From Owenia fusiformis (Eukaryota; Annelida; Polychaeta; Sabellida; Oweniidae): 60,000 bases of DNA. Both the position numbers and the translations under genes were made by a program. The stretch spans positions 9,166,989-9,226,988 of the forward strand of contig CAIIXF020000006.1 in NCBI GenBank assembly GCA_903813345.2. The letters run 5' to 3'. How positions within the stretch are numbered: position 1 is the stretch's first letter; the number at the start of each line of letters is the position of its first letter. A model generated the notes under the pieces. That model saw nothing but the letters and a program-made list of their open reading frames with translations, was not told the DNA's origin and searched no databases. Below are positions 1 through 12,900 of the stretch, one piece after another.

Positions 1-723
1 GGATATAGGGAACGCTTCCATCCGTCCGTCCGTCCGTACGTACATACATCTGTCCGTCCGGGCAATTACTCAAATACCGTTGGCTCGATTTTGTTCATAT
101 TTTGTACACATTTACCCTATGGGGGTAGAAATTCTCCTCAAAAGCCGATTTTCAAAATGGCCACTCATTTAAAAATGGCGGCCATTTTAGTGCTGATTTT
201 ACAGTAATTAGGTGCAATATGTAAAACTGTAATAGCAATATGTTTTAAATGTAAAAAAAATATATAGGACATTAATAAATATAGAAATGTAGATATAAAA
301 GAAGCACATGGCAGCCATCTTGAAAAATGGCGGCCTTTACTCGTTAATTTACAATTTTTGCTGTAACTCAAAAAGTAGTGGATCAATTTTGTTCATATTT
401 GGTATGTGAATACTATAAGCATGGCACACTGTCTTATGAGACTTTTGGTACACTGTCTAATGACACTTTTGGTAGAAGGTGGCCATTTTGAAAAATGGCC
501 ACCATTTTAACGTATTTTACTATAACTCGAAAAGTAGTCGAGCAATTTTGTTCATATTTGGTATGTGTATACTATAAGCATGGCACACTGTCTAATGAGA
601 CTTTTGGTAGAAGGTGGCCATTTTGAAAAATGGCCGCTGTTTTTGCTATATACTTTGTTTGTAAAAATGCCAGCAATGGCTGTTCGATGGGATTTGCTAT
701 GCTTTGGCGTTGCTGTTGTCTAG
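1..723 (+). mobile_element. Helitron-like repeat (TCCGTCC/CCATTTTG family), 5' end cut by window
   Basis: Starts with a TCCGTCC/GTACG simple tract, then contains several imperfect copies of a block with paired CCATTTTG and AAAATGGC motifs. It ends in GTTGCTGTTGTCTAG followed by T. Related copies lie at 14078-14698 and 43311-43576, and shorter 3' ends lie near 10555-10593, 38730-38773 and 41011-41062. Most copies end in CTAG or CTAA, and the host base after it is often T, as expected for Helitrons. I see no clear 3' hairpin and no Rep/helicase coding sequence, so the class is tentative. Confidence 0.45.
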
Positions 724-816
724 TTGTAATTGTTCCTCTTAGAATAAAATTATTTGCTTTCCTTTTGATTAATTATCCTCTATTTATACCATTGATTTTA
801 TATATTTTGTTTGCAG

Positions 817-951
817 GAACCCAATTGTACTTATGCTACTGTCGGAAAAATATATTTGAATGGGCACATCAGGATTAGACACAAACAAGATCACATTATA
901 AGACCAGAAATCAAGAAACGAAAATTCCAGAAACCAACATTCCAATGCGAG
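817..951 (+). CDS. Copy A exon: second half of a split C2H2 finger plus basic linker
   Basis: Acceptor TTTGCAG at 816, donor GAG/GTACTT at 951; 45 codons, phase 0 at both ends. It begins EPNCTYAT and carries Cys, then x12, His-x4-His. The first Cys of this finger must come from the exon upstream. It ends in QCE, giving the first Cys of the next finger. The copy B counterpart (39339-39464) is three codons shorter. Confidence 0.8.
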
Positions 952-3900
952 GTACTTTCATTTTTTGCATTTATTTTCCTGGTAATTTGTACTGGAGTTC
1001 CCTTAGGAAAAAAACAACCATTTTTTCCGAATTTCAACCGTTAAAATCCATTGCGCAACCATTACAAATCATTGCATAACCATTGCTGCAACCAATTGAA
1101 ATGGTTTCCAACCATTACATTGCAACCATTAAAATTTGGTTGAAAACTTTGGTTGCATATCATTGAAATTATGGAATCATTTGCAACCATTACAAACCAT
1201 TGATTGTTTAAGTTGCATTTTACCAAATGGTTGCAACTATTTTCAACCATATTGTGGAAATTATTTAGTTCAAGAATGAGACAATTTGAAACATGAAGAA
1301 CATACAAGTAAATTGAATGCATTATTATGTTTCAAAATACAGTAGTTCATGTTTATGGGCATTTTATTTATAATTAATTGAAGAGAATAAGGTTTATTCA
1401 TTTTTGGCACTGGATATGACTTCAAGTTCATTCTCATGGGGGGGGTGTATAGGGGGTCTTGGAAATCCATATACAATATTTTCAGCTCTCTTATACCATA
1501 TACAATATTTTTTCACCATATACAATATTTTTCACAGCTCTTATACCATATACAATATTTTACAAAAGTTTAGGTGAAATACAATATACGATAATTTTGA
1601 AACTGCTGTTGATCGAATATTTGATATTTATAAGGAAATAAATGTTAGGCGCGAATCCATGTACTACAGTAAATGTATTAAGGACCTCATAGGTTTACAT
1701 GTTAACCCCCATATTTGTTTAACGACTGTTTTCTAAGCGGGGAACAAAAGAAATCCCAATAAAGTAAATAAATCTGTATTTTGATTCTATTCCCTAAAAA
1801 GTCCGCAATGTTCCAATGTTATATCTCCATTACATTCTGTCAAAATTTGATGTCAAAATTGATGAATTTCATGAAATGCAACAAAAATGGCAGATCCCAT
1901 GTTAAACAAATGGGGAATGGTGGCTTAGGGGCAACTCAGATTTTGGAATATCTATTCAGCAAAACATTTATTAAAAATACTTTCTAAGTAGAAAATTGAA
2001 TGATTTTACATGCTAAATGTCTCGCTTATGTTGTTAAAATTAGCGATACGGAGCGTTAAAGTAATTTTGACCACCTCACTGAACCACCTGTGTTATTTCA
2101 ATAAGAAATTCATTAAAAAATTATTGAATTTGAAACCATTAACTTTTGTAAAGCCTGGACAATTAAATCATATTTTGTCAAGTAGACAATTTAGTAAATT
2201 TAATTATCTCTTACAATCTCAATTTTGAGAGCAATCGGATGGATGGATCGTTCCTCATATGACTTATGGCAACCCAACCATTCCCCATTTGTTTAACATG
2301 GGATCTGCCATTTTTGTTACATTTCATGAAATTCATCAATTTTGACATCAAATTCTGACAGAATGTAATGGAGATATAACATTGAAATGTTGCGGACTTT
2401 TTAGGGAATAGAATCAAAATACAGATCTATTTACTTTATTGGGATTTCTTTTGTTCCCCGCAGAAAACAGTCATTAATCAAATATGGGGGTTAACATGTA
2501 AACCTATGAGGTCCTTAACTTTTTTTGAGGAGTATATTATAAGGCACATAGGCTCCACATATTTACCACAATGATTTCATTTATTAAATTATGACTGAGA
2601 CATTACATTCGGGTAGATCCGCATGTTCAGAAATTCTGTGGCTTCTTTTTATTTTCAGGTAAACAAGTTGATGTAAAACATATTTATGGTATAAGATTCT
2701 TGACTTCTCTTTATTGATTTCACAATCTACTTTGACCAAAACATTAACTTGACATCTCTGCAATTGGCTAAAGCCAGTATCTGTAAAAGTGCCATAAGAA
2801 TATTCAAAATTAGCACAAAAATCGCATCATTGGAATGGATGGAACTCACTGTACCTCTTTCTTATGACCTACTTTCCCATAATTTATTTTAATATCAATG
2901 GAATCCTTCATAGGGAGTCGGGGGATTTCTTGAAACATAATTGATGCAAAATTGAGAATGTGGAATAAAAGATTCATCATGTGTTCTCTGAAAATAAAGT
3001 TTGCTGAGGTAAATATGTACATTATATAACACTATCAGAAAGATAGTGAAGATTCACAATGCACAATAATTTTGTAAGACAGTCACCTGGAGAATATTAA
3101 GTATTGAAAACAGTTTCAAAAACAATTATTAAAGGACTTCCATGTAGATAATTCATTTTTGATTGGACTCGAGTCTGGACTAGAGTTTGAAATAAAGGCA
3201 AGATGAGACTTGATTGTTTGATCATTTGAAACAGAAACGCTTCAGGGTTTCAGATAAGGCAGCCTTAAAAACAGTATAAGTCAAACAAAAGTGTGTCAAA
3301 ATTAAGCAAATTTCCATAAAGGTCAAACCACTTGTTTCACGTATGATTTCAAGGCAAAGATGTGTTGATGAGAATGAAAACTACTCTATGTAACTCGAAA
3401 TAACCTTCTTTTAAAGGACCATGGACGGTATTGCAACAGATTTCAGTCACATGTTGGATTTTGGCTATTTTCTGAGGATTTTAACAATTGCATGTGTTAG
3501 GCCATCATTAACTCCAGTACAAGCAGCCAAAGAGATGATAAAATAATTTGGACTTTAAGACAGGGAGGGTGCAAACACCCAATCAACATGTTTTTCTGTA
3601 ATGTCCTGATTTCCAGTCCTTCAAACATCTGTTTTTTCAATATTTGTTGCATTAACATGTTGTGTTTTGAGACACGGTTAACATCTTGACAATATGATTC
3701 ATGCTGAGGTTTTTAAGATATCACTTTTGGGTGACTAAAATTAAGCTGAAAACATTTATATATCACATGAGTTTTCCCTATGTGGAAATAACATAAGGAA
3801 TATTGTTTTCCACTTTATCCAAATGAATCATATTTCCTTTAAATTGGTTGACTATGTCTACAAATGCAACATATTGATGCACCAAACATTGAAAAAACAT

Positions 3901-6900
3901 ATGTGAAAAGGGCAACATTTCAGAAAAACGTTTATGGGGTGTTTGCACCTTCCCTGTCTCAAAGTCCAAATCATTTTGTCACCTCTATGAGTGCTTGATT
4001 TGGTTAATGCATTGACCTAACACATGCACCTGTTCAAATCCCCAATCGATAGCCGAAATCGAACATGACAGTTTGAAATCAGTTGCGATACCTTCCGTGG
4101 TCAATTCTTTGATTAGTTTTAAGACCAAATAAACACCTTTTGCAATATAAGAATATCTTATGATGCTTGAATTAAAACATACGCTGTATGAACCCTTTAT
4201 ACTCAAACATTTTAATGATTTATCCCAAATACCCCGAAACACAAGTAGCTATAGTGACCATTTTTTTCATCAAAGTTGAGAAGAGTCAATGACATTTGGC
4301 ATTCTTATTCGACACTGTATTTAACACCTCCTGTGAAAATTTGAATGAAAATGGCAAAACCTTTGAGAGTGATTTTCTCAAAACTTATTGATCGACATGG
4401 AATGTGGAACCAATTAGAGAGACTACTCTTCCATGTTTTCCAACACGATGACAGTAAAAAGTCAGCACAATGGAGATTTTCAGGGCACAATTTCTTCATA
4501 ATTAGCCTTCCGAGGGCCCAAATTCTTTTTTAAATACATAATGAACCTTCTGGTGCCTTGAGATACAATATACCATATATTTTCTTTTATACCATATACC
4601 ATATTTTTATACCATATACGATAAAATTTGCCCCCTGTTATACAATATACAATAAATTTTCACCCTCTTATACGATATACAATATCCCTATACACCCCCC
4701 CCCTCTCATAGGCATATTATTTCTATAAAGAATAAGGTTTATTCATTTTTGGTACTGAATATCACTTCAAGTTCATGTTCATAGAGATAGTGTTTCTATT
4801 TTATTGAAGAGAAACAAGTGTATTCATTTTTGGCCCTGGTCATTCTTGTAGTTTATTTGGAAATTCCTTCTTGATTCATTCAGTTTTACTGAACAATACA
4901 ACAAAACGTTCTGTGGAAATTTTCTGTTTTTCTCCTATCTCAACAAAAAAATGTTTCTGACTAAAAGTACATACATACATATTATGAAACATCAAAGATA
5001 GTATTTCCTGCCTCTTATTTATGATTTGGATTAAGCTAGTGCCAAAATAACTGCTTCTTCAATATCAAAGAAGTCTTATTACAACAATTAAGTAGATTAA
5101 ACTGAAAATGTTTCCAAAACATGATTTTGAAACATCAACATCCTTGTATTTATGCTTTGGATTAGGCAAGAGCCGGATTGATTGTCTTTTCTTCAATATC
5201 ATTTACAAATCAAAAAATATTAATTACTATTGGATTAAACTTTAATCATAATGACTGAAAGGGAAATATCTTAAACACTTGAATAGATGATATTTCCTTT
5301 TACTAGACATGGTTTTATGCCTATGAGCATGAACTTGAAGTTGGATATGTCTCAAAATTGTATTATGAACTTAAGTTAACTATCGCTAGAAAAAAGAGAA
5401 TTCATCAAGACCATAGCTGTCGCTTCAAAAATCTTAATGTGAATCTCATCTAATTTACTTTGATTGTGTCATTATTATGGTAGGGGGAATTCAAAAATAA
5501 ATTATTCAGACAAAAAATAATTCTTAAAAAAGAATTAATTTGTAATGATTTTGTTAAACTATCAAAACAGAACTTTATCTAATTGGCTGTTCAAGGGTAA
5601 TAATTAGCATTTCAATGGTTATAATTGGCTTTTCAATGGTTATAATTAGCATTTCAACCGTTGCCGCTCTGTCTGTGCAACTGTTGCTGCTCTGTCTTTG
5701 TACCTTATCTGAATTCAATAATGTGAAATCTTAATTTGTATTTCTACAATTTTCTTAATGAAAATAAGCCAGCAAAATTAAACAATATTGAATTGAAACA
5801 AAAAAGAATCCTTATTTTCTTACAAGATTTCTGCATTTTTCATTCTCCTTAAAAACGATACCTGATAAGTGATTGCAATAGTCATAGAAATAAGTGTTTA
5901 ATATCCTAGGGATTAGATTAAATGATATATACAAATAAGTGTATGTTTTTTGTTGTTCTGGAAGTGACGTCAGACTTGTCATTGAGAAAAAGATCCGAGA
6001 CACACAAAGTCCAAAAAAAATTCTTTAATGAGAGAAGAGTGTGATAGACTGCAGACTACAGACATGCTTACTTAAAAAAACATACTAATACAGTAATATC
6101 AACATAGCCATAGCCCAACATTATTTCAAATTCATGCAGTTTTTCACCATATTGAGGACTTTTCAAGTGATTTTGGCCAATTTTTGGCCATAGTTATAAA
6201 ATATGAATCCCCTTGTTTTGTCAAAAGTGCAAAAGCTGGCTACAGGTCTGCCAATGAGCATTCATTTCGAGGATTAATGGTTGCAACAGTTGCAGTTCCC
6301 AATCAATGGTTGCAATCAATTGTAACTGTTAATTTCAATGGGTAATGGTTGTGCAACTTTATGTAAAAAGGGTTGAAAAGATTGGGTGAAGTAATGGTTG
6401 CGCAATGGTTTTGAATGGTTGATATAATGATTTTTCCTTTGATCTTCAAGGTTGAAATGATGGTTACATGATATGCAATGAAACCATTGAATTTCGGAAA
6501 AAATGGTTGTTTTTTTTATAAGGGTTTCTAAATGATACTCCTATGTGTGTAATTTGAAAGAGGAGTAAATAAAAGAAATTCCCACATTAAAAGCCCATAG
6601 CTTTCTTTTTGAGTGCTTCCAAATTATAATTGCCCAATCGGAGAAGCATTTGAAAAAAGGATTTTTACACAATGAAATTACTAGTGGTGCGTGGGACTTG
6701 CTCCAACTCGACTTGAAGTCAGAACTTGGCAAACCTTGCAATAACGCAAATGCGAGTAGGCAGTTACCAGTTTCACCACCAGGTGGCTCGCTTGGGTCGG
6801 ATAGCATGGCGGGTATAGTAGAAAGTTCCCTCTAACTTAAATTACATCAGTTTTAGTGGTTCAATTTTCATAAAGTCCTAATGTGTCGAATAGTTATGCA

Positions 6901-9900
6901 AATTAAAGTATGTCCAGTAAAAGAAAATGTTATATGTCCAATACAAGAAAGGATATTTCACTTTTTGTGATTTTGTAATATGGGGTCTATGGGGAATCAA
7001 CCCGAACTAGAAGTCACATTTTCAAAAAAAATATAAAATTTTCAAAGTTGATAAACAATTTTCGAAACCCTATTTTTAGATGTATTTTTACATGTAGATT
7101 TATGCTTATTTATTTTTATCGCACCCTAAGGTGCTATATTGTAATCAGTTTGCCGGGCAGTTGGGCGGACGGGCGGGCGTCCCGAATAATTTTGCCTACA
7201 GGTTTCCAGTCAAACTGTTTGAGGGATTCATTTTGAAATTCTCAGGGATGTTTCTACATATGAAAGTTTAGAACTGATTAGTTTTTCGGCATTCTGGGTA
7301 AATGTTAAGGCGGCCATTTTGGATTTTCCGTCCTAAAATCTTGTCTGTCAAGGCTTGTCTACAGGTTTCCAGCCAAACCTTTTGAGGGATTCATTTGAAA
7401 TTCTCAGGGATGTTTCTACCTATGAAAGTTTAGAACTGATTAGTTTTTTTCTGTCCTAAAATATTGTCTGTCAAGGCTTGCCACAGGTTTCCAGCCAAAC
7501 CGTTTGAGGGATTCATTTGAAATTCTCAGGGATGTTTCTTTGACATTCTTGATAAATGTTAAGACCGCCATTTTGGATTTTCTGTCCTAAAATCTTGTTT
7601 GTCAAGGCTTGTCTACAGGTTTCCAGCCAAACCGTTTAAAATTCTCAGGGATGTTTCTACCTATAAAAGTTTAGAACTGATTAGTTTTTCGGCATTCTTG
7701 GTAAATGTTAAGGTGGCCATTTTGGATTTTTCGTCCTAAAATCGTGTCTGTGAAGGCTTGTCTACAGGTTTCCAGCCAAACCGTTTGAGGGATTCATTCG
7801 AAATTTTCAGGGATGTTTCTACCTATGAACGTTTATAACTCATTAGTTTTTCGGCATTTTTGGTAAATGTTAAGGCGGCCATTTTGGATTTTTCGTCCTA
7901 AATGGATTTTTCGTCCTAAAATTGTGTCTTTGAAGGCTTGTCTACAGGTTTCCAGCCAAACCGTTTGAGGGATTCATTTGAAATTTTCAGGGATGTTTAT
8001 ACCTATGAAAGTTTATAACTCATTCGTTTTTCGACATTCTGGGTAAATGTTAAGGTGACCATTTTGGATTTTCCGTCTTAAAATCTTGTCTGATAAATGT
8101 TAAGGTGGCCATTTTGGATTTTCCGTCCTAAAATCTTGTCTGTCGAGGCTTGTCTACAGTTTCCAGCCAAACTGTTTGAAACTGATTCGTTTTTCGGCAT
8201 TCTGGGTAAAAGTTAAGGCGGCCATTTTGGATTCTACGTCCTAAATCTTGTTTGTCAAGGCTTGTCTACAGGTTTTCAGCCAAATGGTTTGACGGATGCA
8301 TTTGAGCACCTTGGTTCAAATTTTATTGCATGTAGGGGGTAGATGCGAAATGTTTAGAGAAAAATACGTGACATGTATGATATCTGCGTGAAAAGTCCCA
8401 ACGAAATGCTTTTGTTTTTTTTGGTGTTCAGTTTTGTGCTGCATTGGCGATCACTTTTTTGAAGTTTTTCTACAGGAATATTTTTGCTTGACCATAATCA
8501 AGTAAAATGTGTATTTGCATGACACTTGTCACGCAAAAATAACTGGCGTGACTTAAAATTTTCCGATCCAGCAAATGCGTGACAAATATGCAAATTGCAG
8601 GACAAATGGACGGCCTGTATTCATCACACCATCGGTGGGATATATTGGTCATGATGACTGCATGATTGCAAAAATAAAACTAATTACCAACTTATTACCA
8701 ACTAATTTACACCTAATTATCAACAATTCTGCTGGCAATTGGAATTAAAGTTAAGCATTAATTAAATCATAGATAATTTTGGCCTAATTATCAGTAGCAA
8801 GTTCAACGTAGATTAACTTACAATAATGCTGATTTATGATTTTTAGTTGATAATTAAGATGGAAATGTTTGAGGGTGATAGTAAGTGGTAAATTTAAACT
8901 TTTTTGTTCTGAAGTAGATTATTGGTTGATAGTTAACATATAGGATGATTATGATGATAATTAGTCGTAAATTAGGCCCATGATTTAGAAATACTAACCC
9001 CTTACATTTAATTTCAAGATGGTGGAAAAAGAAAACATGTGAGAGATATTTCTCTCATAAAATTGAGAATTACAACTTGAATGGTGTGAATACTACCATG
9101 AAATTCGGTCAACGTTATTATAAGGGTATGTAGAACATGAATACAATGTATATTAAATCTTATTCACACTTCTGTCTGAAATGTTTATGAATTTGAAAAT
9201 CTTTTTGAATCAGATCATATAATATTGATCCTATAATATATATTTCACAAGTAATCCAAATGGGCTCTTTAAATAATGATTGTTAGATCAAAGACACATT
9301 TCAAAATATACTTTTGATTATCTGTTAAGGCCTTATTATTTTCAGCCATTTTACTTAAAGTGCCCGATAAACTATAAAATGCGCATGCGTCCAGGTGTTG
9401 ATAAACTATAAATAGCGAAAATCCAGGGTTTGTCACCACAAGGTAAGCCAGGACGTGTTGAGAGAACAGCTAGTGTTGATATTGAATTTATATGTAGCCA
9501 GATAAGTTTCCTTATTGAAATTACATATGGTTATTAGCAATACTTTGTAGGTGCTAAATAATAAAATATTTAGAGTATATATGAGAGAAATTGGTCATTT
9601 CGAACCTGTTGAAAAGTTTGTGGCTCTCGGCTACTCCGTGGAATTTACTTCCATGAGTACACACATAAATGTTGGGTTCCCCAAGAGGTACGCGACAAGG
9701 TGACCTGGCATCAAATGTGCGACTAAATGCTACTATCGAGAACATAAAATAACGAATACGACAATAAGTTATTGCATGTGACAATTCCGAGCCTTCATCT
9801 CACTGAAGTATTTTGAAGTGAAAATAGGATTTTTGTTTTGATACATGGATTCAGATGAACGTAACTTTATTTTGACAACTAATCAAAACTGAACAAAATT

Positions 9901-12900
9901 GATTGTACGTAACAGACAATTTATTGTTTTACAATGTTTTGATTGGCTAAACGAATGAAACCAACAAATTATGACATGTAAAATGACAATTTTGAAATGT
10001 AAAATTTAAAAGTGACAAACACAACCTCCCTATCCACTCTTTGGGAGCCCTAGTTAATTAGTAATATGTACATGCAGCAGTGGTAGTGTACAGCTTATTA
10101 TCACACTACGCTTTGTATTCTAAAGCCTGTTGTTTGTAATAACACTGTTCACTCAACGTATGTTTTGTGTGTGGGCAGTCAACGATAATCATTGTTTTAT
10201 CCCGGTTATATGACCTCGGCAATTATAACAAAACTGTACTAAACGAAAAAACGCAAATAAGAGAAAGCTTTCACACACATATAAAAAATGAACTAGTCTA
10301 ATCCGCCAGTGCAGTATAAACTCTGTGCTATACGTAGCTGGGCCAGGCGCACACTTTTACATCGATTTGTCCATCTGTCTCTCAGTCAGTCCAAATAGTG
10401 GCAAGTGGCTTGAAATAATTTGTTACAAAAATTCAGCAAAAACTTATATCATTTTTTATTTTCTGACATTTTAGCCATCTTTCATTTTTGAGCAACACCA
10501 TGTGAGCCCAGTACCCACGGTACTATTTTATTTATACAAAGCCGTCATTAGTTGTTAGGTAGGATTGCTACGCTTTGGTGTTGCTGTTATCTACTTATGT
10601 TTTAATTGATTAAATTATTTCAGGAATGTGGTCAAAGGTATTTTTCAAAGACTGCTGTAGAAGACTGCTTAGAAGCACATCGCAGGAGGGAACCAGTTCC
10701 CTGCCGCATGCCTTCTTGTATGAAGACCTTCCTGACTAAGAGAAGAGAAAAAGTATGTATATATGTGTGGCCAATACTCCAATACGCGATAACGTTTACT
10801 TTAGTTCGGTTGAGTTACCTCCCGTTTGAAGAGCTCTCATGTATGGTTCAACTTCATCTACATCCGGGTTGTTTCCCATTGGATTACACGGGGTCAACCC
10901 AGTTGTCCGAAACCCAGTTGTCCGAAACCCAATTCTCCGAAACCCAGTTTTCCGAAACCCAGTTTTCCGAAACCCAGTTGTCCGAAACCCAGTTCTACGA
11001 AAATTAGAGGATCTTATCTAAAAAATACAATTTCTTAAAACGAATCTTGTCGCAACCTCTGCGAATCACGACAGCATAACATTTGAATATCATTGCAAAA
11101 TTACGCTAAATATGCTAAGTCAAGACGTTAATTATTTAATGTTTAGCCCACGAAAGTTCATGGGTAACTTGAGAACTACAAAATACAACCATATACTTTT
11201 CGAACGTACAATAGCAATATTTCTCACATAACGTCTTCATAGTTTTAGGAACGTATTTTAAACGCATGATAGCCAAATATATCACAAGATTCTATATCTG
11301 CCTATCTAGTGTTGACAAAGTTTTGAAATATATTTTATCCAGATCCATCAGAAATTAACTTATCCAATACATTACTTTACTAGTTGTAGTATCTTGCATG
11401 ACTCGTTCATAAGAATTCTTTAATTCTACCTCGTTCCCAATACGTCCTCAGACAGACAAGAAATTGAAGTCACATCCGTTTGTTTGCGTGGCAGAATATT
11501 TTACGCAAATTTATACGTATACGCACTTTCTCTGATTATTGTCAGACAAATACATTTTAGGAGAAGAACATAAAAAACAAATGCCTGAAAGGAATGCCGA
11601 AAAATAAATCCCAAGTGATTAAGTTTGGAATGTTTTGTTCTTTTACGATTTGATAAGAGACAGAGACTAACCCCCCTATCACACCAAACTAGTTCTTACC
11701 CGTTCTTGCCAGTCCTACGAAAATGTCGTAAAACGGGCTCAATCTGGCTGCGGTCGGGATATATGTCTAAAATAATTAGCTACTTCGTTCATAAACAGTC
11801 TTCAATACGTCCATCTCATTCGCAGTTCGTTCAGGTAGCACCACGTCGGTGTGCAACGTAGTATAAACTGTCCCTTAGTCTAGAAGGTCATCATGACCTG
11901 ATTACAGAACGGTATGGTCGCCATCGAATTTTGACTAATCGATTCAAAATACTAAATCACATACCCCGTCCGGAAAAGTCCATAAAGTTCGAAACAGACC
12001 GTAGAACGGTGTAGCTACGTTCATTCAGTTCGCACACAGTTTAAAACCGATTCGGCAACGTTTTGACGATCACCAGGAAATTTTGAGCATGCTCTAAGTG
12101 CTGGAGGACCTACTCGTTCTAGTAGTTTCATGAAGTTTGTAAACAGATCCCAAACGGTTTTTAGTGGGTTCTTAGTACGTCAAATCCGTTCGTGCACAGT
12201 TTAAGCCCGTTTTCGAGAACGTAGTGAAATATTTATGTTAAATTATGTGTTTATTATTGTAATAATATGTGGGTTTTAACCGTAACTATGGGTTATGGGT
12301 AACACTATGGGTAACATTGTTATGTACATATAAACCATAAATAACACCAGGAATGACCATTATTATGGATAACACAATGGGTAATACCCATAACATTTTT
12401 CCTAAGGGGTTGTAGTCACTTGGCAGTAAATTGGGTTATAACAATGTTCTTTACATAAAAACTGACTTTAAATGAAGTCAATTATAAGTGTCTATTGAAA
12501 TTGTAGTGGCACTACAAGAAAACCCATGATGAGGGGGCTGCAGAAAAGAGAAGAACCAAATTGGTTTCAAATGTTCCCAATATTTGTCAAGCTTGTGGGA
12601 AAGACTTTAGAGAAAGATGTCGTTTGGTGCAGCACGAATCTAAGGTTCACAAAATTCCACTACCAAAGGGTTATCACAGGTTTGGTTCTATGTAAATTTT
12701 TATCAGCATATTAACCCTGAAAGCAACATAATGGTAGAATGTTACATTTTATGTATGGATTTGGTAAATGTACATGTATCTCTATTCATGCTTAGCCAGC
12801 ACTGAAAAATAGGTAAGACTTTAGATGACTTATTTCCTTCAATTGCATGACCTACATGTACATGTACTAGTTAAATCTAATCCTGATTCCCGATGTATTT

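Larger units (their letters stand above)
1001..6523. mobile_element. 5.5 kb TIR element with CAACCATT subterminal repeats (outer shell of a triple nest)
   Basis: The ends are inverted repeats. The left begins CCTTAGGAAAAAAACAACC and then ATTTTTTCCGAA. The right is the complement, ending TTTTTTTTATAAGG. Inside both ends is a field of short CAACCATT/AATGGTTG motifs (about 1050-1260 and 5615-6490). Copy B has no such element at the matching intron position near 39505-40020, which gives an approximate empty site. The target duplication is unclear (GTTC against GTTTC). No transposase was seen. It contains the element at 1438-4703. Confidence 0.65.

Noticed and set aside
10898-11002. CRISPR-like repeat array
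   Set aside because: Contiguous 15-bp units with no spacers in eukaryotic DNA.
10839-11038. Repeat proteins with NPVVR or SETQ units in three frames
   Set aside because: A 15-bp DNA array keeps every frame open; it is a transposon end.
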